Shown piece by piece: positions 21,000-32,467 of a stretch of DNA of 64,000 nucleotides. A program made the position numbers and the translations under genes. The DNA comes from Platerodrilus igneus (lineage: Eukaryota; Arthropoda; Insecta; Coleoptera; Lycidae), in contig JARFIW010000835.1 in assembly GCA_036346225.1 (NCBI GenBank), positions 310,001 through 374,000 of the forward strand, in the 5' to 3' direction. The number at the start of each line of letters is the position of its first letter. The first letter of the stretch is position 1. The notes beneath the pieces are model-generated. The model saw only the letters and a list, made by a program, of their open reading frames with translations, was not told the origin of the DNA and ran no database searches.

Positions 21000-22280
21000 G
21001 TTTTCTACATATTTCTTTCTTACCCTACCATTTTTAGTACATCTTCGTTCTTAACTTTGTCTGTCCATGATATCTTCATCATACGTCTGTAGCACCACAT
21101 TTCAAAGGCCTCTACCTTTTTCTTATCCGCTTCTCCTACTGTCCAGGCTTCACAACCGTACAGTGCAGTGCTCCACACATATGTTTTAAGCAATCTTTTC
21201 CTTGTTTCTATGTTTGTTGTCTTTGAGTACAGTAATTGCTTTTTCATTGTTTAATGCAGCACGACATTGTGCTAATCTTTGTTTTATATCTTTTGCGCTT
21301 TTCCCATCTTGCGTTATTTGGCTTCCTAGGTAGCAGAAACTTAACCTCTTGTAAGTTCTTGTTACTTATTTGTATTCTTGTTTTTGATTTATTTTCCCTT
21401 CTTTTGCATACTAGTACTTTAGTTTTATTTTTGTTTATTTTCATACCATATCCCTCTGTTTGAACCGTTTCCATTTCATTAAGAACAGCTTCTAACCCTT
21501 CTTTGCTAGATGCTAATACCGCTATATCATCTGCAAATCTAAAGATATCAATTTTTGGTCCTTGCATAGTAATTCTAAATGTCTTCCGGCATTTGACAGT
21601 ATTCATTGCCTCTTCTATGTACAAGTTAAAAATCAATGGGGATAGGGCACATCCCTGTCTCACCCCTTTCCTAATGTTTACTTCTCTACGTTCCTGCTCT
21701 AATTCTATTACTAGTGTTTGCTGTTTGTATAAGCTATGTACTATTCGTCTATCTCTATAACTCATTCCAATCTTTTTGTGTATTTCGATCATTGTTTTCC
21801 ATTTTATATTGTCGAATGCTTTTTCCAGATCTACAAATCCTATATACACGTTTTGCTTTTTCTATTGTTTTCTCCATTATCACTCTCAAAGCTAAAATAA
21901 CCTCCCGTGTTCCCCTGTTTCGCCTAAACGCAAATTGATCTTCTCCTAGTATTTCTTCAGCTCGTTTTTCCATTCGTCTTTGTACAATTTAAGTTAATAT
22001 CTTTCACACGTGTGCTGTCAAACTCATTGTTCGAAAATTTTCACATCTATCCGCGCCATTCTCTTTTATATAGTTACTATGATGTTGCATTTAAAATCTT
22101 TAGGTATCTCGCCTGTCTCGTACATATAGCTTACAAGTTGGAAGAGACGTTCTGTTACTGCTTGTCCAGCGGCTTTTAGAGTTTCTGCTTGCACCTTATC
22201 TGTACCCGACGCCTTGCCATTTTTCAGACCCTTTAATGCTAATTCAAATTTATCTCTAGGTATAGGATATCCCAAGTCAT
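21000..22280 (-). pseudogene. RTE reverse transcriptase and C-terminus, copy C
   Basis: Fingers (22275-22066) carry LKGLKNGKASGTDKVQAETL. The long piece 21849-21244 carries FVDLEKAFDN (motif A), RQGCALSPLIFNLY (motif B) and RFADDIAVLAS (catalytic box), all intact. The C-terminal piece (21247-21020) has KRLLKTYVWSTALYGCEAWT and EMWCYRRMMKISWTDKV. Frame breaks remain near 22060-21975, 21300 and 21010. RT catalytic residues are complete, so this is the best-preserved RT of the family in the window. Confidence 0.85.
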
Positions 22281-22339
22281 CATTTTCAATGTCTGATTCC
22301 TGTTCTAACGATGTCAGTTCCTCTCCTGCATATAAATTC

Positions 22340-23218
22340 CCTATATATTCTTACCATCTACCCACTTTCTCTACATTTTCTATAATGACATTTCCTCTCG
22401 CGTCCTCTGTCTTTCCTACTTCCATCTTAGTTTGTATCTCTTTGCATTTTTCAGCAATCCATTGTTCTTTAGCTTTCCTGCTTTTGCGAAGAATTTCCCA
22501 TTTTATGGCTTTGTATCTCTGCTTTCCTGTATCGTCTAATTTATTTTTGTATTTTCGTCTTTCTTCTATTAAATTCAGAATATCCTTTGTTATCCATGGT
22601 TTCTTATTTTCTTTTTGTGTATACCCCAGAATTTCTCTGGCCGCCATGTTTAGGATGAATTAGTGTTATTCCATTCTGTTTCTACTTCCTTAGTATCAGA
22701 TATTTTCCCAATATTTTTCAGCACTTCATTTGACTTTTTTCCAAATCTTTCTTGAATATCTTTATCTTTTAGTTTCTCTAAGTCAAAGTGCCTTTTTTCG
22801 TTTCTTTTTTTCAAATTTTTTAATTTAAGTGCGGCCTTCATAATTACGATGTTGTGGTCAGTGGCTATATATGCTTCCGGGTTGCTTTTACAGTCTTTTA
22901 CTTGATTTCTAAACCGTTGTCTAACAAATATGTAATCTATTTGATATCTTCCTATATTTCCTGGCATCTTCCACGTATATCGTCTTCTAGCATGATGTTG
23001 ATCCCTACTACGTCTAGTGCTAACCTATTCATTTCGATTTTTAAGTTATCTAGCTTACCTACTTGCTTCATACTTCTAACATTACACGCTCTGACTCGCA
23101 AAATGTTTCGGACTCTTATCCTGGACTTTCCGATCGCATTTTTCGAAGTAGTCGCCTCCCGGAGATCCGAATGGGGGACTATTTTAACTCCGGAATTTTT
23201 TACCCCAGAGAATGCCAT
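22340..23218 (-). pseudogene. RTE endonuclease (deleted core) and linker, copy C
   Basis: The N-terminal part (23218-22985) reads NVRSMKQVGKLDNLKIEM and LALDVVGI. It then jumps directly to the C-terminal block with IDYIFVRQRF and IATDHNIVIM (22950-22830). The central endonuclease with the GDFNA loop is missing (about 400 bp compared with copy B), which explains the shorter length of this copy. The linker (22800-22351) includes KKPWITKDILNLIEERRKY. Such an element could not nick DNA by itself. Confidence 0.8.
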
Positions 23219-23533
23219 TATGTTTATTTCAATTTAAGTACGCTGTGTACTTGGGAGTTAATGTGGTGGTTTCCCGTTGCCTTCCACATCGCGGTAGTGT
23301 GTCTTAGACTGCCATACCGGCCCCTATGGTTTCTGCCAATCTAAGTACCGAAAGAGCTGCTGCCCTTTTTCGGGGACCTGTCATAGTCTGGTTCATCACT
23401 AACGACCCTACTACTTTGGTTGGACCTGTAGTTTGGCTCTTTAGCCCATTAGAACACGCAAGCCATTTCACCTGTTCTAGTAATCTAGAACTTCGCCAAG
23501 GTGCAGGTGCATTCGAAATGGTTGAAAGTTGCA

Positions 23534-24815
23534 GACCTTAAATTTTTCTTTATCGAATCAATTGTATTCCAATAGATAGTTGCTTTTTCTAAAACTATTA
23601 AGTAATTTTTCAGCTTAATGGTGTCTGAGATTTCTGGGAAGTAGCGATAAAAGTCTTTTATTGTTATTTTCTTGGTTGGAAGTAACCTTGATATCAATTT
23701 AATCATGTAGTTCCATAGTTCAGTTGTTTGAGAACATTTCATTATCATGTGTCAGGCATTTCCTTCAGCTGAACACCAAGGGCATTTCGATGAATCTAAC
23801 TCTCCTACTACTATTAAAAAAATGGGGTCTGCTAATCGATTTTTTGCAAGCCTCCATGATATCATCCCTTCTAGACCAAATGTAAGCGCTATAAAAAATG
23901 CGAACCAATTAACTTTTTTGCGGGACCAGTAGGAGTCGAGTGGTTGTAAATTGTTGTAATATTTTTGTGTTAAAATCTTTTGTAAAAAACTTCTGTTATG
24001 TTTTTGGATTTGGACTATTCTACCGTCGCTTGATTTTACAGTTATGACTAAACCTTGAGTGGCCGGATGTGATGTCCAAAGGTTGCGGTAATGCAACTTA
24101 AAAAGAGCTCGAATTCTGTTATAATGCACTACCAAGTCATTCTGAACGATGGTTGTTTCTGTAGTGATTGCTTGCAGTACTTGTTTTGTGTCCATCCAGT
24201 TAGTTCCTCGAATAAAGCTCTTTAGGTCTTTAAATCCATGTTCAGCCCACCTTTTACTAAATAGCGGTAGTTTCTTTTCCAGTCACAATAATCTACTGTC
24301 TGTTGTAGGTATAACTTTAACATCTTCAAGGGATCTGGGAAAGTTTGGAATAGATGGTTGTATCTCATCTCACACCGCTATCAAATCTGAGAGAAAACTT
24401 TTGTTATTTTACTATAGTTTTGTGAATGCGCTTTGGAACACATGAGTCAAGGCCAGGAGCTTTCCAGGGTATTTATTGCTTTCCGCGATTAGAAATTTCA
24501 TTAATACTGCCTATTTTTAATTGTGATCTCTATTAATTAATCGATGACCAAGAAAGATCCGAAAACAGTTTCGTTTAGTGATTAAATGTATCAATCCAAT
24601 TCCGCCTTGAACAATTGATAAATGAAGATCTTTTGATTTTGTCCAGTATTTTCCGGACCACAAAATTTGTATGAGTCGCTTTTGAATATGGTTTAGATTT
24701 TCAGTGCTTAAAGGCAAAATTTACAAATAATACCAAAGTTTGGGAGCGACATACTTGTTGACTATTGTTTTGCGACTCTTGATAGACAGGTCAGGATATT
24801 TTTGTGTTTGTAAAA
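23534..24815 (-). pseudogene. Tx1/L1-type LINE, C-terminal ORF2 region
   Basis: Minus-strand pieces from 24815 down encode the post-RT region. First comes SRKTIVNKYVAPKLWYY, then LNHIQKRLIQILWSGKYW and VQGGIGLIHL, the FWSGKHW...EGGQGL signature of Tx1-like LINEs. Next is an alpha-rich stretch (24195-23752), and then CPWCSAEGNA with HMIMKCSQTTELW, the C-x2-C...H...C zinc motif near the ORF2 end. The order fits a 5'-truncated Tx1-clade element. The protein ends abruptly at 23534 where RTE copy C is inserted, and resumes at 19687. Stops occur at the zinc motif and near 24500. Confidence 0.8.
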
Positions 24816-24817
24816 CG

Positions 24818-24866
24818 TTTGTGTGTGTGTGTGTGTGTGGGTGGGTGGGTGGGTAGGTGGGTGGGT
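24818..24866. repeat. (GT)n-(GGGT)n microsatellite
   Basis: A GT tract that grades into GGGT/GGTG units next to the 5' edge of the Tx1-type fragment. Confidence 0.95.
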
Positions 24867-25009
24867 GTGCTGCGAATCGTGATGGGCTGCTCAGTGGGGC
24901 AACACCTTGTTAAACAATTTAATTGTTGAAGTGATATGTAAAACAATTAGAAATAGGTGTTTCTAAGGTTAAAAACACACTTGAACTATTCTAGAACAGA
25001 AAGTACAAA

Positions 25010-25562
25010 GCCACAGAGTCGCGCAGCGCTAAGACTTCGGTCCAACAGTTCCGTTCGAAATACCACTTGTTTCAATGGAGGTGAATATAAATAAATACGG
25101 AATAGGCAATGGAGCGCGTTTCGTCCTTTATTCAGCTTGTGAATTTCAAATAAACGTACATGTATTAACGTGAAAAAATCGAATGAGTCGCTAGCGCAAT
25201 CATCATATATAACTCTTAGTTCGGGAGGGAGAGGGCGCTAGGGCTTTTCCCCGAGAGCCCCGTTTTAAGGGTGATTTTTTTCGTGAGAGTGCGAGCATCG
25301 TCGTTGGCGTGGTGGCGTTCCATCGGTCGTTGCTTAATGGAGCGGTATCCCATTTGGCAATGGTAAAAGAATTAGAAATAAGTATGACGCAATCATCATA
25401 TATAACTTTTAGCTCGGTCCGGAGTCGCAGCGCTAGGACTTCGCTCCAAGAACAATGTTCCAGGGGCTATTTTTTTACGTGTGTATGAGAATTGGTCGAA
25501 TGTCGTCATCGACGAGATGTGGTTGGATGAGCAGCGCTTCACGATGAGTCGGCGGATGCTGA
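25010..25562 (+). repeat. Unknown repeat, two or three tandem units of about 190 bp
   Basis: Units at about 25185-25382 and 25383-25562 both start CGCAATCATCATATATAACT and then read TTAG(C/T)TCGG, GCGCTAGG and a C-T-rich TT(C/T)CC block. A further partial unit (GTCGCGCAGCGCTAAGACTT) lies at 25017-25070. A relative is at 19120-19262. No coding frame and no tRNA-like boxes were seen. The GC content is above that of the surroundings. Confidence 0.55.
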
Positions 25563-25576
25563 ATGGGTCACTACTT

Positions 25577-25826
25577 TACATATGATTTTCCAATGTTCCA
25601 CCCGAAGGTACTACATTGGCCAGGAAGCGAGTTTTTTTACTTGGAAAATTTGGAATTTTGCCGAACCCTTGCTGTTCCAAGCAAGGTAGGGATTTGTAAC
25701 GTGCGTGACAACACTCACACACGGGACCTCCATTTTACCTTACATCCGAACGAGGGCGTATTTTTGTGAAAAATGCTCGCCTAACATTTTTCAAGCGGAC
25801 CGTGTCGGAATCCGAACCCGGGAATT
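25577..25826 (-). repeat. tRNA-derived SINE, head-truncated, with 11-bp target duplication
   Basis: A minus-strand copy with tail (CAATGTTCCACCCGAAGGTA), body and part of the B-box end (GTGTCGGAATCCGAACCCG). Most of the tRNA-like head is missing. It is flanked by GGTCACTACTT at 25566-25576 and 25827-25837, so it inserted already truncated at its 5' end. It lies at the edge of the tandem repeat above. Confidence 0.85.
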
Positions 25827-25837
25827 GGTCACTACTT

Positions 25838-27267
25838 ATGTTTCTCTTGTAAATAACGGGGGCTAGGTGGACCACTGCCTCAATTGGTCAATTGAATTGT
25901 TGAGAATAGAGGTGTAGTTGTGAGGTTAAGGTAAAAAAATTAGTCATAGTTTCTAATGTTTATTTTTCAAATAACTGGAGGGAGGAGGTACATTTATTTG
26001 CCTCTTTTTTAGAAGGGCAGGTTCTTCATTATTTGCTTTCTTTTTAATTCTTTGCAACATCGGCACAGCAAGAGTATTATCAATTTAAAAAACCCGTTTA
26101 GTAATAAAAATTACATATAATCTTTAACTTACCTGCACAATTTCACTGTAATGTAACAATTTTTGTCTGCCGTGCAGCTTAATAGACCGACTGTAGAAGC
26201 AAAACACTTTGTTTACAAATTTGGCAATATCGTGTGCCATACATCTTATATGAAATGCTGCTTAGAATGTTATTGTGTAGCATTCGCGCATAATATGTAA
26301 TTGAGAGTATACAAAATAACAACTAAATAGAGTTATTGAGGAAAATAGATTTGCAATTTCCCTATCGTTGCAAGTATAATCATTATGATGTCAGTAACTT
26401 TCTGCACCTTATTCACATCCGAAAACCACATCATAAATAACGAACTCGATTCTTTTCTGCCTAAATTTAAAATAAAACTGATAATTACGTGTGTAGAAAA
26501 AATATGGAGTTAAATAACGTGACAAAAAAAAATTTTTTGTGTGGTATGGTGATAAGAAAATGTGCTGGCATGTGTTCCGTTTATATTGTATATAATTTAC
26601 TGCTTAATTTATGTTCTGTTTATATTGTATAATTTACAGTTTAATTTATTTTCGACGTTGAAATTTGTTGATTATTTCCGACCGCCCGGTATATTAAAAT
26701 GTTATAAAAATGTCCGGTGTATTACTTCAAACACAGCGCCTGTATAAAGTGTGGCGATATCGATTAAACTATGCTTTTCGCATGTGCAAGAACATTCTTA
26801 TCACCCTGGAGAACATACAAAGCTTTGCAGTATCGATTTTCGTTGTAGAAGGCCGCAAAATTACATGTGCTACGCTTCACCACACAGAAGAGTCGCTTTC
26901 CGTTACCCGTACTTGACGTACGCATTCAACAGGGTTTGTTTACTTCGTTATCCGTTTGAACGGCCACATGAATATAAATGTGCTTCATTACGCTCGCGTA
27001 CAAGGTAAGTGTTTAAAATAATTCTTTGTTTGTTTATTATCCTTAATGTTATTTGGTATATATGTCCACTTTTCTCTACCATCAGTAGCTATTGAAATTA
27101 CCGAAAAAAGTTACAGCATGCGATTATAGTAAAAACCCAGAAATCACATTCTGATGCGTGTGAGACTAGCATCGTAACTTCAACTTCAAAAATCGTTTTG
27201 TTGTGCCTGTTGTGCTACTATCTCAATTCAGACCTACTACAGAAAAGCTCCCATAGTACAGATTTGT
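25838..27267. other. No certain gene; possible exon ending in a splice donor near 27003
   Basis: Mostly AT-rich. From about 26700 to 27003 the composition is more balanced, two plus-strand frames stay open, and the stretch ends in ACAAGGTAAGTG, a strong donor-like sequence. The encoded peptides match nothing I recognise, so this could be a first exon or chance. Confidence 0.25.
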
Positions 27268-27405
27268 TGCATCCGCTAGTTATTTTTAGTGGCGCGCTTT
27301 CCATTTTCGGAGTATGATAAGTTGCACTAGTCCTAAGTAATCTGGGCCAGTAGTATAACCAAGTTACTTCAACATGGGGGCAGTTTAACGTTAGTTCAGA
27401 GAAAA
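27268..27405 (+). repeat. Dispersed unknown repeat (GTAATCTG..CCAG type), copy 1
   Basis: CGCTAGTTATTTTTAGTGG, then CCTAAGTAATCTGGGCCAG, TATAACCAAGTTACTTCAAC and ATGGGGGCAGTTTAACGTTA. Related copies follow at 29093-29245 and 31297-31500. Confidence 0.5.
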
Positions 27406-27427
27406 AGGCTACGATAATATAATTTTC

Positions 27428-29092
27428 CATTCCGAATGGTGGACCTACACCTTGAAGTAGTTCAGATTACTAGAACGGGTGGATAGACTTCCACGTTCCA
27501 GGGACCTAAAGAGCCAAACTACAGGTTCAACCAAAGTAGTAGAGTCTTCAGACTGGAATGAGTTTTAGGGATAGGCGGATAATACATAGCTTATACAAAG
27601 AACAATCAGCGATAATAGAATTAGAGCAGAAACGTAGAGAAGTAACTATTAAGAAAGGTGCCCTATACCCATTAATTTTTAACTTGTACATCGAAGAGGC
27701 AATGAATACTGTCAAGTGTAGGAAGACATTTGGAATTATTATGCAGGGACAAAAGATTGGTATGCTTGAATTAGCAGATGATATAGCGGTGTTAGCATCT
27801 AGCAAGGAAGAGTTAGAAGCTGCTCTTAATGAAATGGAAACAGTTCTAACGGAAAGATGCGGTATGAAAATTAACAAAAATAACACTAAAGTACTAGTAC
27901 TACTAAAGAAGAGGAAAATAAATCAAAAACAGGAATACAAATAGGTAACAAGAACTTACAAGGGGTTAAGAATTTCTGCTACCTAAGAAGCCAAATATTG
28001 CGAGATGGGAAGAGCACAAAACATATAAAACAACGACTAGCACAAGATCGTGATACATTTAACAAGAAAAAGCAACTACTATGTTCAAAGACAACAAACA
28101 TAAAAACAACGAAGAGAACATATGTGTGAAGCACAGCACTGTACGGCTGTGAAACTTGGACAGTAGAAGAAGCGGACAGGAAAAGGAGACACAGATAGTT
28201 AAACATGTAGGCTGTGGGAACTTTAGGGAAATGTTTAGACTAGCTCAGAATAGAAATCATTGGAGGTACGCGTCCAACCAGTTTCAAGAGGGAAAACCTA
28301 ATGACGGAAAAAATTGATTGTACTTAAACCTGATAATTATTATTCTTAACTAATGTTAATTGTGCGATAGGATTTACTGGAATACTATTAATTCGGCAAA
28401 TGTCTAAGTGTTGGAGGATCTTAGCAGCCAGAGGCTGTTTAACTCCATTTACATAATACTGGATCTCATTAAAATAGGACAAATAAATAGAAAACAACAG
28501 AAAGAGAACCGAGCGTATCCAGGCTGAGGAAATTTCAGGGAACTGCGTACACTAGCTCAGAACAGAAATAAGTGAAAGTACGCGTTCAACCAGCTTCAAG
28601 ACGAAAAAACCTTGTTTGAAAGGATATATTAGAAAACTATTAATTCGGCAAATGTTCAAGTGTTGCAGGATCTTAGTAGCCATAGGCTGCTTAACCCCCT
28701 TCACAAACCACTGAATATCGGTGAAATATGGTATATATTTATAAAACAATAGAAGGTGACCGAACTGCATCTAACAAGAAAGAGGAGCGGCTATGTTTGA
28801 AGACAACAAACATAGAAATAAGTAGAAAAATGTTGAAAGCATATGTGAAAAACAAAAAAAAGTAGGAGAAATGGAAGAGCAGGATATGTTCTAAAGCATT
28901 TTTGGGGACTAGTGCGAGATATATTACAAGAAAAGATAGGAAAACAAGAGGTAAAGGTAGGCCACATCAGACTAATGCACGCAGATAGTAAACGATGCAG
29001 ATTGTAGAAATTTCAGAGAAATAAGTAGGTTACCTCAGAATAGGAAACAATGAGGGTACGCGTCTAACCAGTTCCAGTACTGAAGACCTAAA
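27428..29092 (+). mobile_element. RTE-clade LINE, copy F (large internal deletion)
   Basis: Plus-strand copy. It begins with the family 5' end (CCATTCCGAATGG...ACCTACACCTTG) and 130 bp of leader, then joins directly to mid-RT (MSFRDRRIIHSLY at 27558). It therefore lacks the endonuclease, linker and fingers. It continues through the RT box, the C-terminus, both 3' UTR modules (28190-28770), the second C-terminal segment (28770-28990) and the family 3' end near 29092. It resembles a non-autonomous deletion derivative. No clear target duplication was found. Confidence 0.8.
27558..28170 (+). pseudogene. RTE reverse transcriptase remnant, copy F
   Basis: The open frame 27558-27944 carries HSLYKEQSAIIELEQKRREV and LYPLIFNLYIEEAMN (motif B with RQGCA deleted). 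The catalytic box reads LELADDIAVLAS, so ADD is kept with Leu in place of Phe. The C-terminal sequence continues in broken frames to about 28170 (YGCETWTVEEADR). It cannot encode an active enzyme because half of the palm is gone. Confidence 0.8.
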
Positions 29093-29245
29093 GTTGACGA
29101 TTTCTCGGAGTGCGCTAGGTTGCGCAACTCTAAGTAATCTGCACCAGGGCTATAACTTAATTCGTCTATCATGGGGGGTGGGGTAGTTTTAGTTTAGCTC
29201 TCTCACATAGAAACCTTATCAAATTTTCCTGCCAGTGCTAATTAT
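29093..29245 (+). repeat. Dispersed unknown repeat, copy 2
   Basis: GTGCGCTAGGTTGCGCAACT, then CTAAGTAATCTGCACCAGGG and CATGGGGGGTGGGGTAG. It begins immediately after the 3' end of RTE copy F, and the start of another unit (GCTAATTATTTCTTGGGGCG) follows at 29248. Confidence 0.5.
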
Positions 29246-31296
29246 TTCTTGGGGCGCGCTTGCTTTTAGTTATCTTGTAACAATTTCTTTTGACGCTTAT
29301 AAAAGCCTATAATTTTAATTATAAAATACACTGCATTGTTTATTCAAATAAATAATTAATTTCACGATGTTAATAAATGTTCAAATAGTACCGTATAGCC
29401 CAATCACGAATCATATATTAATTAATAATAATACTATAGGCTCTACTCGTAAACGTTGGTTATTTGAACTGCATTTCCAATTTCAGATGATTTTTGTGCG
29501 CATCCCGTTGACAGAGGGATCAGTCTGGCTCGGCCACTCGCTGCAATTAGAATCACCATGGGTCTCAATAAGATCCGAGCTAGAGATCTACGCGTTGCCA
29601 TAGACGTGGCATTGTAATCAAGTGCTGAATGCACTTGACTTTTGTTTGTTTCTGATAATGGTACGCAAGTTATATAATTATTAAAGTGGACTAAATGATT
29701 TTATTGTAGCGCTCACAGGTTTACCAATTTTTAATCTCGCTAACCCACTGATTTACCATTTTTTAATCTTACTAAATCACATATTTTAAGGTTACGAATT
29801 TACAAGTTCAGATATCACGTTTTAATTTCTCAGTTTACCATTAGATAATCTCGCTTTAAGATAAGTTAAAGGAGAGTCGAAAATGATGAACATTTAATAG
29901 CTAGTTTAACCTGTTTATTCGAATAATTTATTAGATGGATTTATTTTATGTTTCGATTTACTACGATGAATTGCATAACAAGTTCATGAAAATGGCTCCC
30001 TGTAGTGGTCCAGTATAATATGCTGTTATGCTTTTAAGTTGTCATTAGTTCAAAAGAAGAAGCTCAAATTTACGCTTTCGTAAGATGCAGATGTGGAAAA
30101 TTCGCTAACGTCACTTGTTCGTCTAAGAACCGCAAGCTAACACATGTGGTTTCAACAAGGTATTGTTGTAATAAAGTTTCAAAGTACAACTAGTTACTAA
30201 GATAAGGGTTAGCCTAAGAACATAACCTGACAACAGCTATTCTGAATCACTTGACAACTAGGTGAATATTTAAAATTAAAATGGTAGCGTTTTACTCAGT
30301 TGTTTTAGGAGAAAGTCGAGAGAACTTTTATCGTTTGAATTTCATTATAGTATAAATTATTGCTTACATTAGACGTTACTGCAAATAATTAAGATTATCA
30401 ATTTTCTTATTTAATCCGGAAAAGTATTTCATTCAAGTTTAGTAATACATAAAGTAATTATGAGAACTAATTTTATCTAGTTTTGAATATATAACAAATA
30501 TTTGTAAACCAAGGTAAACAAATCTGTGCGTTTTCGGTATTTAAAACTCTACGATCATAATTAATTCATTGTAGACATTTTGATTCCTAGTAGAAACTAT
30601 CAAAATTTTCATATTTAGATATCTGAGTCTAAAAGATTAGACCACGTTTTTATTGTAAATTTTTGTATATAAATTTTACAACAGAAAAAGGTATATTTAA
30701 TTAAAGAACCATTATTTGATTTAATTGAGCAACAGTTAAAAAAGAATATATACCCTTTTATAAAGAATAAGGTTATTGGCTGTGACACAATAAAGAAGTA
30801 CTAAACAGCGCTTTCAAGAAGCTTGATATCTAAATTTCCTTTTGCTATTTATGTTTAAATTATAGGTATTAATAATTACTCTTTTCCTTTATTGTGTTAG
30901 GTAGCAAGAGTGTATCACTTGCGTCCTTCGTTATAATAACAATGTTTTATTTCAAATCCTGCATGTTCGCAGTTAAAGCGATTTTCCCCCTGAGGATTTC
31001 CAAGTTCTCACTTAGAGTAACTCGTGTTTTATCAATTCTAGAACCTGGTGACGTCCTTTTTGCGCCCCCTATTTTTATTTGAATGTCGGTATACAAAACA
31101 ATATTTTTGTTGTGAAACCCACGACCACTCTTTATAAGCTCTACTCGAGGAATAGACCCCTCGCTTAGTTGAAAGACTGTCGATTTCCCTTCACTATAAG
31201 GGCGAAGTCGTTTTAATCTACGCTAGCAGTATAGCTTGGAATTTCCACCAGAGGGTGGGGGCAAAAGTAAATCCTCAAGATGTTACCATTATGTAG
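29246..31296. other. No gene seen; one perfect hairpin at 29618-29638
   Basis: AT-rich DNA with short meaningless frames. At 29618-29638 TCAAGTGC and GCACTTGA are separated by TGAAT and form a perfect 8-bp stem. It ends a GC-richer block of about 130 bp (29500-29640) of unknown origin. Nothing else is supported. Confidence 0.4.
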
Positions 31297-31500
31297 TTTC
31301 TAGCGCTAGCTATTTCTAGAGGTTCGCTAGGTTGCGCCAGCTCTACGTAACCTGTCCCAGCAGTATTATTAAGTTCCTTCAACATGCAGGAAAGGGGGGG
31401 GGGTGTTTAACGTTAATTTAGCTCTCGTTCCGATTTAGTTTTGTAAATACACTAATTTTAATGCCCTAGCTCTTCTAAAGGGTGTGCTCGGTTGCGATAG
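31297..31500 (+). repeat. Dispersed unknown repeat, copy 3
   Basis: AGCGCTAGCTATTTCTAGAG, GGTTCGCTAGGTTGCGCCAG, CTCTACGTAACCTGTCCCAG and TTTAACGTTAATTTAGCTC match copies 1 and 2 in order. A further partial start (CTCGGTTGCGATAG) lies at about 31485. Confidence 0.5.
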
Positions 31501-32467
31501 ATATAATTAAGCGGCGCTAGCTTTATCAGAACAATCTGAGATTGTGGCGGGCTAGGTTAACTGAGCCAAATTTTAGATAGAATTTAAATGTTCATATGCC
31601 AAAGAACCCGACATCCTCACTCTAGATCTTTTTTACTAAATATTATTTTTATCAAATGAGAATTATTGATTTAAATTTACAGAATATTTGTACTTCAATC
31701 ACACCTAAACTAAGCCACTAAAATTTGACTATGAAGTTTCTTGCTCTTCCTGGGCAAATTATATACTGAAGGTTGTCAGTTAAAAAACCGGAAATTATTA
31801 TAGCATTACGTGACAAAATCCTAAAAATTAATAAGCACCTATCAAACTAACCACATTGCTTACTCAGAGCTTCCTAGTACACCATCATCAATATCTGATT
31901 CTTTTATCGGCCGAGCAGGGAAGCACCTCAATCACTAAGATATATTATTTTAACCTGTCTTGCCAATAATTAGTAGCGAAACCCAAAACAACAACTATTT
32001 CGCGAATTTATTATAATTGAGGAAACGCATAAAATTTCTGCTACCGTATTATTAAATCGTTGGGATGCAACCCCTAAAACGAAACGCAACGTCTAATATT
32101 GCAAAATGTTAACCACAAACACAAACTAACAACCGGTAGTTGAGATAATTATTAGCTAAAAAGGTTGGTTATGATGGGCATGAAGCACAATGTATTAAGA
32201 CAATGGTCTGTCGGTTGAGGTTTCAAATTAATATTTGTTGGGCAGTTTTGAGCGAATTAAATATATATGTGGTTTGATTGAGTGTATTTATATTGCAGAC
32301 TGATCCAATTTTAGGTTTTAAGATTAGCAAGGAAGAAATTTTGTAAATATAGCTAACAACACAGAAATCAGGATACGCGTTTTTCGTTTAGGTATTGGTC
32401 AAATCGTTGTCCTAGTTCAATAGTAGGGCATATTTAAATAATTTTGAAATTGGGATAACTAGTGATT
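31501..32467. other. No gene seen; left flank of the hAT element
   Basis: AT-rich DNA with no motif recognised. It ends at the 8-bp target site CCACCTGT (32468-32475) of the hAT transposon. Confidence 0.5.

Larger units (their letters stand above)
19700..23521 (-). mobile_element. RTE-clade LINE, copy C, inserted in a Tx1/L1-type LINE
   Basis: This element runs from 5' end to 3' end and is flanked by TTGAAAGTTGCA at 19688-19699 and 23522-23533. Its parts on the minus strand are: 5' UTR (23521-23100), shortened endonuclease (23218-22952), linker, RT (22275-21244), C-terminus (21247-21000), two 3' UTR modules (20880-20188), a second C-terminal segment (20187-19800) and the ...TAATGATGA end. 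It is about 3.8 kb long. It gives the family outline used to interpret copies A, B, D, E, F and G. Confidence 0.9.

Noticed and set aside
29618..29638. Perfect hairpin as a transcription terminator or a Helitron 3' end
   Set aside because: Bacterial-type terminators do not apply here, and no CTRR end or matching 5' TC start was found.
30894..31082. 62-codon plus-strand frame with a TTG start
   Set aside because: No ATG at the start, no motif and no context.
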